Origin: Aliiglaciecola lipolytica
GTDB taxonomy: Bacteria > Pseudomonadota > Gammaproteobacteria > Enterobacterales > Alteromonadaceae
DNA: 64,000 nt
Direction: 5' to 3'
NCBI RefSeq assembly: GCF_018860635.1
Contig: NZ_JAHKPT010000004.1
Coordinates: forward strand, 1-64,000
In this document: piece after piece, positions 54,609 through 63,333 of the stretch
How the letters are laid out: each line of letters opens with the position of its first letter
Numbering within the stretch: the first letter of the stretch is position 1
Position numbers and translations under genes: made by a program
Notes under the pieces: model-generated
Databases searched by the model: none
Told to the model about the DNA's origin: nothing
Seen by the model: the letters and a program-made list of their open reading frames with translations, nothing else

Positions 54609-57188
54609 ATGAAAAAACTGTTAATCAGCACAAGTATCGCTGCAGTGTTTGTGCTCGCTGGTTGCGGTGGTGGCGACGAACTAAAAGAAATCCAACAGGA
54701 TACAACTAAAACAGTTCCCGCTTCACGTATTATGTTTGACCCCGCCAATAGTGTATTGAATGTTCCAAGTGACTTATTTTTCGCTTTAGTGGAAATCACT
54801 GACGATGGCACATTGGAAATGCCTGATGAGATAGCAGGTCAGGCAAATGGTGCTACCCCTGATTTTGGAAACCCTTCCGCTGCATTAGGCGCGTTAGATG
54901 GTTGGTCTACTCAACATCCGTTTACTTTTTCTACTTCACACCCTACAGGTGTTAGTTTAGATGCTAGCTCAGCCGCTAGTGCCGGAGCTGTGCGTATATT
55001 TGAAGGCGCAATTGGTGGTGATTTGAATGACCCCGACTGCACCACTGCACCACCAATAACCGGTTGTAAAGTGGGCGATGAATTAACCTTTGGTGTTGAC
55101 TTTATTACTCAAGCAAGTGGTAACGACGTTGCAATTATTCCACTTAAACCGTTGAAAGAATCAACTTCTTACTATGTGGTGGCAACAAATAAATTAACTG
55201 CTGGTGGACAGGCGTTGAAACCTTCAACCACCTATGAATTGGTTCGTCAGGATCTGACAACGCTACCTTTAGCAACAGATTCACAACGTAGCTTACAAGG
55301 GATTATAAACTCTTATGAAGCCGTGTTAACCAGTCAAGCTGGCCTGAGTCAAGACGAGATAATATTCAGCTATACTTTTACTACTCAATCTACTACGCAA
55401 ATTATTGATACCGTTAAACAACTGCAAATTGCACCTTTCGCACAAGCTCTGCAAGCGGGTCTTTCACCTGCCGAAGCCGCTGCATATTTGCCAGTCATTC
55501 CAGTAACAGAAGCATCTGTGTCCACGGCATTTGATATGTTAGCGCCGAGTATTTTGGGCGAAGATCAATTGGCGGGATTAACTGCTGTAGGATTAAATAC
55601 TTGTGATGGTATGATTTCCGCTATTTCTGATCCTTCATCTCCGTTATTCTCCACAGCTGCTGCCGTTTTTCCGCAGGTAGGGGCGTTTTGTGCCGCATCC
55701 ATGAAAACAGGAAGTATTGACCTTCCTTATTACAGTGATCCGGCTGATCCTTTAAATGGTCGATGGGAAGCTGCTTGTACCAATGGTCTTGCGCTACAAA
55801 CCTTGGGCAGTGAGCAAATTGCCACGCTTTTAGCCAATGGTACTATTAGCACCGGTCCTAATAATGATCTTTGTCAGGCTGCGTCTGGCGGACAGTTATT
55901 AGATTTAGACCTAAGTAATTTAGGTATGAACGATTTAAGACACGTAACACGTTACAGTCCTATTCCTGCAAGGCAGGGGTCTAACGACGATGGAACTGAA
56001 ACTCTTGATGTGCAGATTACTGTACCAGATGCCAATGTGATTGCTGTGTTAGCTGCGTTACCTAACTCTGGTGTAACTGCTATTAGTAAGCCGGAATCTG
56101 GTTGGCCTGTTGTTATATTACAGCATGGTATCACTTCTAAGAAAGAAGACTTCTTAGCTATCACTGGCGCTTTGTCACTAGCTGGTTTCGCAACAGTAGC
56201 AATAGATCATCCATTACATGGTAGTCGTGGATTTACTATTGACGGACAAATTGTGAATACCTCCACCGGTTTTGGTGGTTCAACCACAGATTATTTGAAC
56301 CTTGCGTCGCTATTAACCACACGTGATAACAACCGTCAGAGTATTGTAGATGCTATGGGATTGCGTTTAGGACTTAACGCTGTTGTAGATTTAACTGGTG
56401 GTAGCGTTGATTTAGATAGCAGTAAAGTCTCATATATTGGACAGAGCTTAGGTTCTATAACGGGTATTACATCCGTAGCCTCGTCAAATAAATCATTCGG
56501 GGAAACCAGTCCTCTTGCTGCGTTTGATTCTATGTATGCATTTGAAACAGCGGTATTCAATGTACCTGGAGGTGGCACTGGTGGTTTCTTAATCGAGTCG
56601 CCTAGCTTTAGCAATCTAATTAAAGGTTCTTTATTAGCTTCATCATCCGCTGAATTCCAAGGGTATTTAGTTGAATATGCAACGGAAAATCAAATACCAG
56701 CAGAGCAAGCTATCATTCCTGCCTTTATTGCTTATGAAGCGCAACTTGATGAGGCTGGTTTAGCTGAGATTAATGCTACATTTGCGAGTTTTGTGTTTGC
56801 AGCACAAACGATAACGGATGCATCTGATCCTAATAACTTTGCGGCATTACTTGCTTCTAATAGTAACTTTATGTTCCAAGAAGTGATTGGTGGCGGGACT
56901 AATGATGATGGTTCAACTGCATTGCCAGATCAGGTCATTCCTAATTCAACGGTAAATTCACCGACCTTTGCGGGAACTGAGCCATTGGCAAAATTCGCTG
57001 GCTTGAGCGGAGTTTCAACTACCACAGATGGTAATGGACTGGTGCGTTTTATTGCTGGTGTTCACTCCAGTTTATTGAGCCCTTCGCCTAGTGCAGATGT
57101 AACAACTGAAATGCAAAAACAAGCCGCTGCGTTTTTTGCAACCGGCGGGACTATTGTTGTCACTGACACATCGGTGGTTGCCAATTAA
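54609..57188 (+). CDS. VolA/Pla-1/cef-type surface lipase lipoprotein
   Basis: An 859-residue lipase of the bacterial virulence-factor lipase family (VolA of Vibrio, Pla-1 of Aeromonas). Vibrio VolA is a surface-exposed lysophosphatidylcholine lipase. The lipobox is LAGC with Cys19. The N-terminal domain (about 35-250, MFDPANSVLNVPSDLFF) is the Lipase_bact_N type. The alpha/beta hydrolase part has the oxyanion-region VILQHGITSKKEDF and the nucleophile Ser613 in GQSLG. A long Ala/Ser-rich C-terminal section follows. The ATG at 54609 has GGAG at 54600-54603 and gives a standard lipoprotein signal. It probably liberates fatty acids from host or detrital lipids. Confidence 0.9.
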   Translation: MKKLLISTSIAAVFVLAGCGGGDELKEIQQDTTKTVPASRIMFDPANSVLNVPSDLFFALVEITDDGTLEMPDEIAGQANGATPDFGNPSAALGALDGWSTQHPFTFSTSHPTGVSLDASSAASAGAVRIFEGAIGGDLNDPDCTTAPPITGCKVGDELTFGVDFITQASGNDVAIIPLKPLKESTSYYVVATNKLTAGGQALKPSTTYELVRQDLTTLPLATDSQRSLQGIINSYEAVLTSQAGLSQDEIIFSYTFTTQSTTQIIDTVKQLQIAPFAQALQAGLSPAEAAAYLPVIPVTEASVSTAFDMLAPSILGEDQLAGLTAVGLNTCDGMISAISDPSSPLFSTAAAVFPQVGAFCAASMKTGSIDLPYYSDPADPLNGRWEAACTNGLALQTLGSEQIATLLANGTISTGPNNDLCQAASGGQLLDLDLSNLGMNDLRHVTRYSPIPARQGSNDDGTETLDVQITVPDANVIAVLAALPNSGVTAISKPESGWPVVILQHGITSKKEDFLAITGALSLAGFATVAIDHPLHGSRGFTIDGQIVNTSTGFGGSTTDYLNLASLLTTRDNNRQSIVDAMGLRLGLNAVVDLTGGSVDLDSSKVSYIGQSLGSITGITSVASSNKSFGETSPLAAFDSMYAFETAVFNVPGGGTGGFLIESPSFSNLIKGSLLASSSAEFQGYLVEYATENQIPAEQAIIPAFIAYEAQLDEAGLAEINATFASFVFAAQTITDASDPNNFAALLASNSNFMFQEVIGGGTNDDGSTALPDQVIPNSTVNSPTFAGTEPLAKFAGLSGVSTTTDGNGLVRFIAGVHSSLLSPSPSADVTTEMQKQAAAFFATGGTIVVTDTSVVAN

Positions 57189-57203
57189 GCCAAAGTGATT
57201 AGA

Positions 57204-57233
57204 AAAGCCAAGTCTATGACTTGGCTTTTTTTT
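57204..57233 (+). terminator. Terminator after the lipase gene
   Basis: AAAGCCAAGTC and GACTTGGCTTT form a perfect 11-bp stem with a TAT loop and a T run, 16 bases after the stop codon. Confidence 0.93.
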
Positions 57234-57437
57234 GCCTGCTCTTATCTTAAATTGCGAACTCAGCTATATTCTGATAATTGTAAATACGTGGTCTGTGTCT
57301 GAATGTGAAAATAAAGCGCTTTTAATCTCACATTTTGTCCCCACATAGATGGATTACCTTGTGATCGGCTTTTGAGCTGATCCCCAAATTAGTAATATTA
57401 TTCAGTTGATACTTGTATCAAGATAAAGGAGTAACGC

Positions 57438-58460
57438 TTGGAGTTTTTATTTCAATATGGCTTATTTGTGGCCAAAGCAGTCACCATTGTGGTCGCAATT
57501 TTACTGACAGTAGGCGGTATCGTTGCCCTTGCTTCAAAGCAAAAACAGGGCAATGGACAGTTAGAAATTAAATCTGTTTCTGAGCAGTTTGAAGAGTTAA
57601 AGGAACATGCTCAACATCTCCTTTTAAGTAAAGAACAACTTAAGAAAAAGCAAAAAGAACAGAAAAAAGCGGATAAAGTCGCTAAAAAGAAAGATGAATC
57701 TGACCAAAAGCCGAATTTATTTGTAGTGGATTTTAAAGGCTCAATGGATGCCCACGAAGTGGATAGTTTACGCGAAGAAATTACGGCTATTTTATGCGCT
57801 GCTCAGCCAAAGGATGAAGTGTTGGTGCGTTTGGAAAGTGGTGGTGGAGTTGTGCATGGTTATGGATTGGCAGCATCTCAATTACAGCGTCTAAAAGATA
57901 AAAATATTCATCTCACCGCTGCGGTCGACAAAGTGGCGGCAAGTGGTGGTTATATGATGGCCTGTGTGGCGGATAACGTATTAAGTGCTAAATTTGCGAT
58001 CATAGGTTCAATTGGTGTGATTGCTCAGTTACCGAACTTTAATAAGATTTTAAAGAAAAACGATATTGAGTTTGAACAACATACCGCAGGGGATTTTAAG
58101 CGCACATTGACGTTGTTTGGCGAAAACACTGATCAGGGAAGAGACAAGTTTAAGCAAGAACTTGAAGAAGTGCATGTGATGTTTAAAGACTTTGTATCAT
58201 CTCATCGCTCTGAGCTAGACATTGATAAAGTGGCTACTGGTGAATACTGGTATGGTAGTCGTGCAAAAGAGCTAGGCTTGGTTGATGTTATTCAAACCTC
58301 TGATGACTTTTTAATGAGTAAATTAGAGAGCCGAAATATTTATTCAGTTAAGTACAGTAAGAAAAAGGGTCTAGCTGAAAAGTTAGGTAAAGCCGCATCT
58401 ACTGGGATTGAGTCCGCTTTTGTAAAGCTATGGTCAAAAAGCCAGACCCTTTTTAAATAA
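57438..58460 (+). CDS. sohB: Inner-membrane serine protease SohB
   Basis: SohB is a signal-peptide-peptidase-A-like serine protease. The 340-residue product has one N-terminal membrane helix (about 10-32) and a lysine-rich segment (about 70-88, KKKQKEQKKADKVAKKK). The protease domain (about 95-310) carries the catalytic Ser169 in KVAASGGYMMA and the general-base candidate Lys221 in GDFKRTL; RLESGGGVVHGYG is the usual substrate-side block. Translation starts at TTG with AAAGGAG 10-12 bases upstream. In E. coli sohB suppresses degP mutants and may be periplasmic. It is a single gene bounded by terminators. Confidence 0.93.
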   Translation: MEFLFQYGLFVAKAVTIVVAILLTVGGIVALASKQKQGNGQLEIKSVSEQFEELKEHAQHLLLSKEQLKKKQKEQKKADKVAKKKDESDQKPNLFVVDFKGSMDAHEVDSLREEITAILCAAQPKDEVLVRLESGGGVVHGYGLAASQLQRLKDKNIHLTAAVDKVAASGGYMMACVADNVLSAKFAIIGSIGVIAQLPNFNKILKKNDIEFEQHTAGDFKRTLTLFGENTDQGRDKFKQELEEVHVMFKDFVSSHRSELDIDKVATGEYWYGSRAKELGLVDVIQTSDDFLMSKLESRNIYSVKYSKKKGLAEKLGKAASTGIESAFVKLWSKSQTLFK

Positions 58461-58502
58461 GAGCTCGTTGCTTAAAATTATAATCGTACAGAGATGGAAA
58501 TG

Positions 58503-58530
58503 AAAAGAGCGATCTAGGTCGCTCTTTTTT
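58503..58530 (+). terminator. Terminator after sohB (possibly bidirectional)
   Basis: AAAAGAGCGA and TCGCTCTTTT form a 10-bp stem with a TCTAGG loop and a T run. It sits between sohB and the convergent M2 peptidase gene and could stop both. Confidence 0.9.
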
Positions 58531-58548
58531 ATGCTTAATTTTTAACTG

Positions 58549-60378
58549 TTACCAACCACATTGTCGACCTTGGTTTTGTTCATCTAACCAAGCTTTAAGA
58601 GGCTCAAAGTAATCAAGAATGGCGGTGGCATCCATTTCAGGTTTGCCGGTTAGGGTTTCCAAGGCTTCTTGCCAAGGTTTGCTTTGACCCATTTCCAACA
58701 TATTATTCAAAGCTGCTCCGGCTTCTTTGCTACCGTATATCGAACAGCGATGAATAGGACCTTTATCACCGGCAATTTCACACAAGCTTCGGTGGAATTG
58801 GAACTGTAATATATGAGCTAAGAAATAGCGTGTATAAGGAGTATTGGCTGGTACATGGTATTTAGCACCTGGATCAAATGCATCGGCAGGGCGATCAACT
58901 GGTGCCTTCAAACCTTGATACTTTTCACGTAGTTCCCACCAAGCTGTATTGTATTGTTCTGGTGTGACTTCTCCTGAGAATACTTTCCAGCGCCATTGAT
59001 CAACCATTAACCCAAAAGGTACGAATGCTATTTTATCTAAGGCCAGTTTAAGTAACATGCCTATATCATTCGAAGCATCTGGAATAGTATCCACTAAACC
59101 GATTTCTTTTAGATATTTTGGGGTAATGGATAAAGCAACTGTGTCGCCAATTGCTTCATGAAAGCCGTCATTGGCAGCCCCTTGGTATAGCGTTGGTTGC
59201 TTATTATAGGCTCGTTGATAGTAGTTATGGCCTAACTCGTGATGTATTGTTGAGAAATCTTCACCATTCTTCTGAATACACATCTTAATACGCAGATCTT
59301 CTACGTTATCTAAGTTCCAAGCTGAAGCATGACATACTGCATCTCTTTCAGTTGGCTGTTTGAACATAGAGCGTTCCCAAAAGGTTTCTGGTAGGGGATC
59401 AAAGCCTAACGATGAGAAAAAAGACTCTGCTTGTTTAACCATCTTAATTTCATCGTAATTGTGCTCTTCCAAGGCTTTGGTTATATCAATTACGTCCATT
59501 TTTTGCTCGGGTTTGACGATGTCATAAACATTGCCCCAAGATTGCCCCCACATGTTACCTAATAAATGTGCTGGAATTGGTTCATTTTGAGGAACAATGT
59601 CTTCGCCATATTTCTCGCCTAACTCTGCACGAACGTGACAATGAAGTGCTTCATAGAACGGTTTTACTTGTCCCCATAAACGGTCAAGCTCTTGGCCAAA
59701 TGCATCCGCTTCCATGTCGTAGCTGCCGCGCCACTGTTCGCTTAAATCTTTTTTACCCAGTTCTTGGGCACCCAAGTTCGCTAGTTCAGTTTGCTCCGCA
59801 TAAAGTGCTTTCATTGGTGGAGACACTTGGCGCCAACCTTCCCACATTTCTAAAAGTAGCTTAGGGTCACGCTCAGTTGCCATAATGTTAGACATTTCAG
59901 GGAGACTGAAACATTCATCTTCAGTACGGCAATATTTACCTGCGCCGTACATGCCTCCTAACTCAGACCCTATCTGGGCTAAACGCGCAGACTTCTCTGG
60001 ATCTCCAGGGGCAGGCATCACCAAGATATTAGACATTAAATTAAGCTTACGTCGTGTATCTGCATCAACTTCAACAGAATTAAATTTTGCAGCCTCTTTG
60101 GCATAACTGGTCGCTTTGGAAGTAACTTTTTCGTTAAAATAGGCACTTAACGCAGCAGTATCTTGGTTAATGTATGTTTGATAGGCCCACTCAGCCTGGG
60201 CTGCAGGTACTAACATTTCTGCAAGATCTTGTTGCGCTTTTTCAACAAACTGCTGCGCATCTTTTTCAGTTAAAGCTTGAGGTTCAGACTGTGAGGAGGC
60301 TTCTTGTTTATCCCCACATGCAGCCAAACCTAAGGCAGCAATAACAAATAGTGCACTTTGAGTGCGTTTGAAAGTCAT
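58549..60378 (-). CDS. M2-family zinc dipeptidyl carboxypeptidase lipoprotein (ACE-like)
   Basis: A 609-residue homologue of angiotensin-converting enzyme (peptidase M2). The lipobox is LGLAAC with Cys21, so it is anchored in the envelope. The HEXXH zinc motif is His380-Glu381-Leu-Gly-His384 in TIHHELGHNYYQRAY; the third ligand is expected in NDGFHEAIGD, about 24 residues on. The helix-rich N-terminal half is the substrate-channel lid. Members release dipeptides from peptide C-termini, usually in chloride-dependent fashion. Such enzymes are common in Xanthomonadales and Alteromonadales. It is convergent with sohB and stands 79 bases after the next gene on the same strand. Confidence 0.93.
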   Translation of the reverse strand: MTFKRTQSALFVIAALGLAACGDKQEASSQSEPQALTEKDAQQFVEKAQQDLAEMLVPAAQAEWAYQTYINQDTAALSAYFNEKVTSKATSYAKEAAKFNSVEVDADTRRKLNLMSNILVMPAPGDPEKSARLAQIGSELGGMYGAGKYCRTEDECFSLPEMSNIMATERDPKLLLEMWEGWRQVSPPMKALYAEQTELANLGAQELGKKDLSEQWRGSYDMEADAFGQELDRLWGQVKPFYEALHCHVRAELGEKYGEDIVPQNEPIPAHLLGNMWGQSWGNVYDIVKPEQKMDVIDITKALEEHNYDEIKMVKQAESFFSSLGFDPLPETFWERSMFKQPTERDAVCHASAWNLDNVEDLRIKMCIQKNGEDFSTIHHELGHNYYQRAYNKQPTLYQGAANDGFHEAIGDTVALSITPKYLKEIGLVDTIPDASNDIGMLLKLALDKIAFVPFGLMVDQWRWKVFSGEVTPEQYNTAWWELREKYQGLKAPVDRPADAFDPGAKYHVPANTPYTRYFLAHILQFQFHRSLCEIAGDKGPIHRCSIYGSKEAGAALNNMLEMGQSKPWQEALETLTGKPEMDATAILDYFEPLKAWLDEQNQGRQCGW

Positions 60379-60457
60379 GTGTTTTTCCTTTTAAAAACAG
60401 AAATGAAAAAGCGGCTAATAAGCCGCCTAAATCGTTTATCACCTAGCATTGTACAAA

Positions 60458-60796
60458 TTAACGTGGCAGTTTTGAACCAGGATTTTGCGCCATAATCTGA
60501 TCTTGCCAATATTGTTTAACAGAGAAACTGCTTTTTGATTTAGCTTTCTTGGTTGCCTTTGCTTTTGCCGCAAGTTGCTTTTGTTGTTTAGCAGTTTTGT
60601 TTTCAACCGGTTCAACTTTAGAGTCACTTGATTCTAGTTCAGTAATCATTTCTTCGAGAGCTGACAAACGGACATTTTTACCGCCGTCGACACTGTACCA
60701 ACCGCCTTTTGCTTCTATTGTCGGCGCTTTGCCGTGGGCGGATTTATATGCTTCGGTAAATTTCTCGATAACCTGTTCTTTGTCCAGTTTGCTCAT
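60458..60796 (-). CDS. Conserved hypothetical protein with basic linker
   Basis: A 112-residue soluble protein. The N-terminal half contains KGGWYSVDGGKNVRLSALEEM, a compact motif that looks like a small beta-type domain. A Lys/Ala-rich linker (about 67-88, KTAKQQKQLAAKAKATKKAK) follows, and the tail SVKQYWQDQIMAQNPGSKLPR resembles a conserved end that I associate with Alteromonadales/Shewanella proteins of unknown function. The basic linker suggests nucleic-acid or ribosome contact (inference). It is transcribed toward the M2 peptidase and divergent from the Nif3-like gene. Confidence 0.7.
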   Translation of the reverse strand: MSKLDKEQVIEKFTEAYKSAHGKAPTIEAKGGWYSVDGGKNVRLSALEEMITELESSDSKVEPVENKTAKQQKQLAAKAKATKKAKSKSSFSVKQYWQDQIMAQNPGSKLPR

Positions 60797-60925
60797 CGTA
60801 GGGTCTACACCTTTTTGCTAAAAAAAAATTGATATTGTTGAAATGCTTTTATACCGTGTTTTCAGAAAGATGTCTAATTTCGACATTTATGTGTATAAAA
60901 TGCTATTAAATTGTAAAGAGTGAAT

Positions 60926-61687
60926 ATGAGCATCAATAATCAAACGTTGTTAAGCCACCTTAATCAGCTGCTAAAACCAGAAAAAGTTAAGGATTATTGT
61001 CCTAATGGGTTACAAGTAGAAGGCGTGTCTGAAATTAGCAAGATTGTTACTGGGGTAACTGCTTGTCAGGCACTAATTGACCGCGCTGTTGAGTTGAACG
61101 CAGATGCAATTTTTGTTCACCATGGCTATTTTTGGCGTGGTGAAAATCCCTGTATTGTTGGCATGAAACGTCAAAGAATTAAGCAGCTTATTAATCACGA
61201 TATTAATCTTTACGGTTATCATTTACCGCTGGATATTCACCCAGAATTAGGTAATAACGCGCAATTAGCAAAAAGGTTAAATATAGAAGTCATCGGAGGT
61301 TTGGAACAACAAAATCCGCAAAGCGTCGCCATGCATGGGCAATTCGAAACACCATTAACCTTGCAGCAATTGGCTAAAACTGTTGAGCAGTCATTACAAC
61401 GTACACCACAAATCATTAGTGCTGGTGAGCACAGTATAAAATCAATTGGTTGGTGCACAGGCGGCGGCCAAAGTTATATTGAAATGGCAGCAGAGCAGGG
61501 CATAGATGCGTTTATCAGTGGCGAAATATCTGAACAAACGGTGCATGTCGCCAGGGAGATGGAGATCCATTTTATCGCCGCCGGCCACCACGCAACGGAA
61601 CGTTATGGAGCCAAAGCCTTAGGCGAGTATTTGGCCAAATCCTTTGATTTAGACGTGACTTTTGTGGATATTGATAATCCGGTATAG
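60926..61687 (+). CDS. Nif3-like dinuclear metal-binding hexameric protein (YbgI)
   Basis: A 253-residue member of the Nif3/YbgI family, which forms hexameric rings with a two-metal site and is annotated as GTP cyclohydrolase I type 2 homologue; the physiological substrate is unclear. Metal-site residues are in FVHHGYFW (about 62-69) and AAGHHATERYG near the end. DYCPNGLQVEG near residue 25 is the family opening. A GTG at 60920 would add two residues, but AAAGAG abuts it and suits the ATG at 60926 instead. It is convergent with elyC and divergent from the small hypothetical gene. Confidence 0.9.
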   Translation: MSINNQTLLSHLNQLLKPEKVKDYCPNGLQVEGVSEISKIVTGVTACQALIDRAVELNADAIFVHHGYFWRGENPCIVGMKRQRIKQLINHDINLYGYHLPLDIHPELGNNAQLAKRLNIEVIGGLEQQNPQSVAMHGQFETPLTLQQLAKTVEQSLQRTPQIISAGEHSIKSIGWCTGGGQSYIEMAAEQGIDAFISGEISEQTVHVAREMEIHFIAAGHHATERYGAKALGEYLAKSFDLDVTFVDIDNPV

Positions 61688-61698
61688 TCACCAACAGG

Positions 61699-62457
61699 TT
61701 AGAACCAACTTTTTACTTTGACCCAAGTATTTCCCATCCATTCATACCACCAGCGCTCAAACTTGTATACGTTTTGGGCGTTTGGTAGCAAGTATCCGCT
61801 GTCGCCATCCTCAGAATCACGCACCAGGTGTTCCGTTGGCGCGGCAATAGGTTTTAAACCTTGTTGTTCAAACAAATTAACTGCCCGTTTCATGTGAGAG
61901 GCTGATGTGACTAAGGCAAATGCTTTATTATTCAGGGTGGCGCGCAAATTTGCCGCTTCTTCTTCGGTATCTTTGGATAACGAAACCTCGATAATGCGAT
62001 TTGATGGGACTCCCATTGCAATCAAAAACTGTGCGTTCATATAGGCGTTACTGAATGTTTGGCGTCCTACATTTCCCGACGTCACTATTTTTGCCTGTGG
62101 ATTATATTGCAATATTCTAATCGCCTCTGTAGCTCTTATTAGCGAACAAGGAGAAAGTTGAGACGTAATAGGGACAGCTCTATCATTGACATGGCCACAG
62201 CCGAGTACGACGATATATTCGACCTTATTAGCAAGATCGTATTGTGGATATTGACGTTCTAAGGAATGCAATAGCGTATTTGGCAATGGCGCAAAAGAAA
62301 CCAATATAAAACCGATGACTCCCGCACTCAAAAACACATTGGCTTTAGCGTATTTTTTCCGCCAGATATAGAAAATAGCGATTAACAAAAGCAATAGAAT
62401 AATCGGAAGTGGCATTAAGAATACACCGATAAACTTTTTAATTAAGAACAAATCCAC
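61699..62457 (-). CDS. elyC: Envelope biogenesis factor ElyC (DUF218)
   Basis: ElyC (YcbC) supports lipid II and enterobacterial-common-antigen carrier metabolism at low temperature in E. coli. The 252-residue protein has two N-terminal membrane helices (about 13-31 and 39-57) and then a DUF218 domain (about 80-235) with VVLGCGH, RATEAIRIL, SKDTEEEAANLR and ALVTSASHMKRAV. The active-site-like Ser/His region is present. In E. coli elyC is next to cmoM, and the same pairing holds here with the genes divergent and only 66 bases apart from the chosen cmoM start. The ElyC assignment is therefore supported by context too. Confidence 0.92.
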   Translation of the reverse strand: MDLFLIKKFIGVFLMPLPIILLLLLIAIFYIWRKKYAKANVFLSAGVIGFILVSFAPLPNTLLHSLERQYPQYDLANKVEYIVVLGCGHVNDRAVPITSQLSPCSLIRATEAIRILQYNPQAKIVTSGNVGRQTFSNAYMNAQFLIAMGVPSNRIIEVSLSKDTEEEAANLRATLNNKAFALVTSASHMKRAVNLFEQQGLKPIAAPTEHLVRDSEDGDSGYLLPNAQNVYKFERWWYEWMGNTWVKVKSWF

Positions 62458-62523
62458 GTAAAATGATCTCCAATGAAGTCACTAGAAGTGAACGCAACTT
62501 GTTCACCCCAATATTATAATCCT

Positions 62524-63279
62524 ATGAGTAAAAATTCAGATCAAAGCTTTGATTCGTTGATGGATAAATTTGCCAACAATATTTATGGTTCGAGTAAAGG
62601 TAAACTGCGCCATGAATTGTTAGTTAATAACCTGCACGATTATATCAAGCTTGCAAATAAACCGCTCGATATAATCGATGTTGGTGGTGGCACAGGGATT
62701 ATGAGTAAGGTAATGCTAGAGTTGGGGCATACCCTTACGTTTAATGACTTGTCGGCTGAAGCAGTTGAAATGGCAAAGGAAAACTTGGCTGAATTTGATG
62801 ATGTGACTTTTGTTTGTGGTTCTCTAAATGACTTACCACCTAACAAAACCTATGACTTGGTGATTTGCCACGCTGTTTTAGAGTGGTTGAATTCACCGTT
62901 TGAAGCTATTTCCGCATTGGTGTCTCAAGTCAAGCCAGGTGGCATTTTGTCGTTAAGCTTTTTTAATAAAGATGCGCACCGCTTCGGTAATCTCCTTTAT
63001 GGTAATTTTGATTATGTTGCTGCTGACATGAAAAATAAAAACACAGTGAGATTGAATCCTAACAATGCGTTAGAACCAAAAAAGGTCATAAGTCACTTAC
63101 AAAACTTGCCAGTAGAGATTATAAGCAGTGCAGGGATTCGGTGTTTTCATGATTATTTGAAAGATACAACGAAACAGCAAGACGAATATGAAAATATAAA
63201 AGCAGCGGAAATAAAATATGGCCATACCGAACCCTACAAATGGTTAGGTAAATATTTCCACCTTATTGTTCGTTGTTAA
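62524..63279 (+). CDS. cmoM: tRNA carboxymethoxyuridine methyltransferase CmoM
   Basis: CmoM methylates cmo5U at position 34 of certain tRNAs to form mcmo5U. It is a class I SAM methyltransferase of 251 residues from the ATG at 62524. The SAM loop is DVGGGTGIMSKVM (about 48-60), and family blocks include FDSLMDKFANNIYGSSKGKLRHE, FHAVLEWL-type CHAVLEWLNSPFEA, GNFDYVAADM and RCFHDYL. The frame is open to 62473, but homology begins at this second ATG. It shares a pathway with trhO at the start of this window. It is divergent from elyC; the stop is followed by about 50 bases before ldhA. Confidence 0.9.
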   Translation: MSKNSDQSFDSLMDKFANNIYGSSKGKLRHELLVNNLHDYIKLANKPLDIIDVGGGTGIMSKVMLELGHTLTFNDLSAEAVEMAKENLAEFDDVTFVCGSLNDLPPNKTYDLVICHAVLEWLNSPFEAISALVSQVKPGGILSLSFFNKDAHRFGNLLYGNFDYVAADMKNKNTVRLNPNNALEPKKVISHLQNLPVEIISSAGIRCFHDYLKDTTKQQDEYENIKAAEIKYGHTEPYKWLGKYFHLIVRC

Positions 63280-63333
63280 AGTTGGCTTTAACAAAACCAC
63301 ATATGTTAAGCATCCATGCTCAATGAATCGGAT

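Noticed and set aside
54521-54709. 62-residue frame overlapping the lipase start
   Set aside because: It covers the lipase ribosome-binding site and signal peptide in another frame and has no family pattern.
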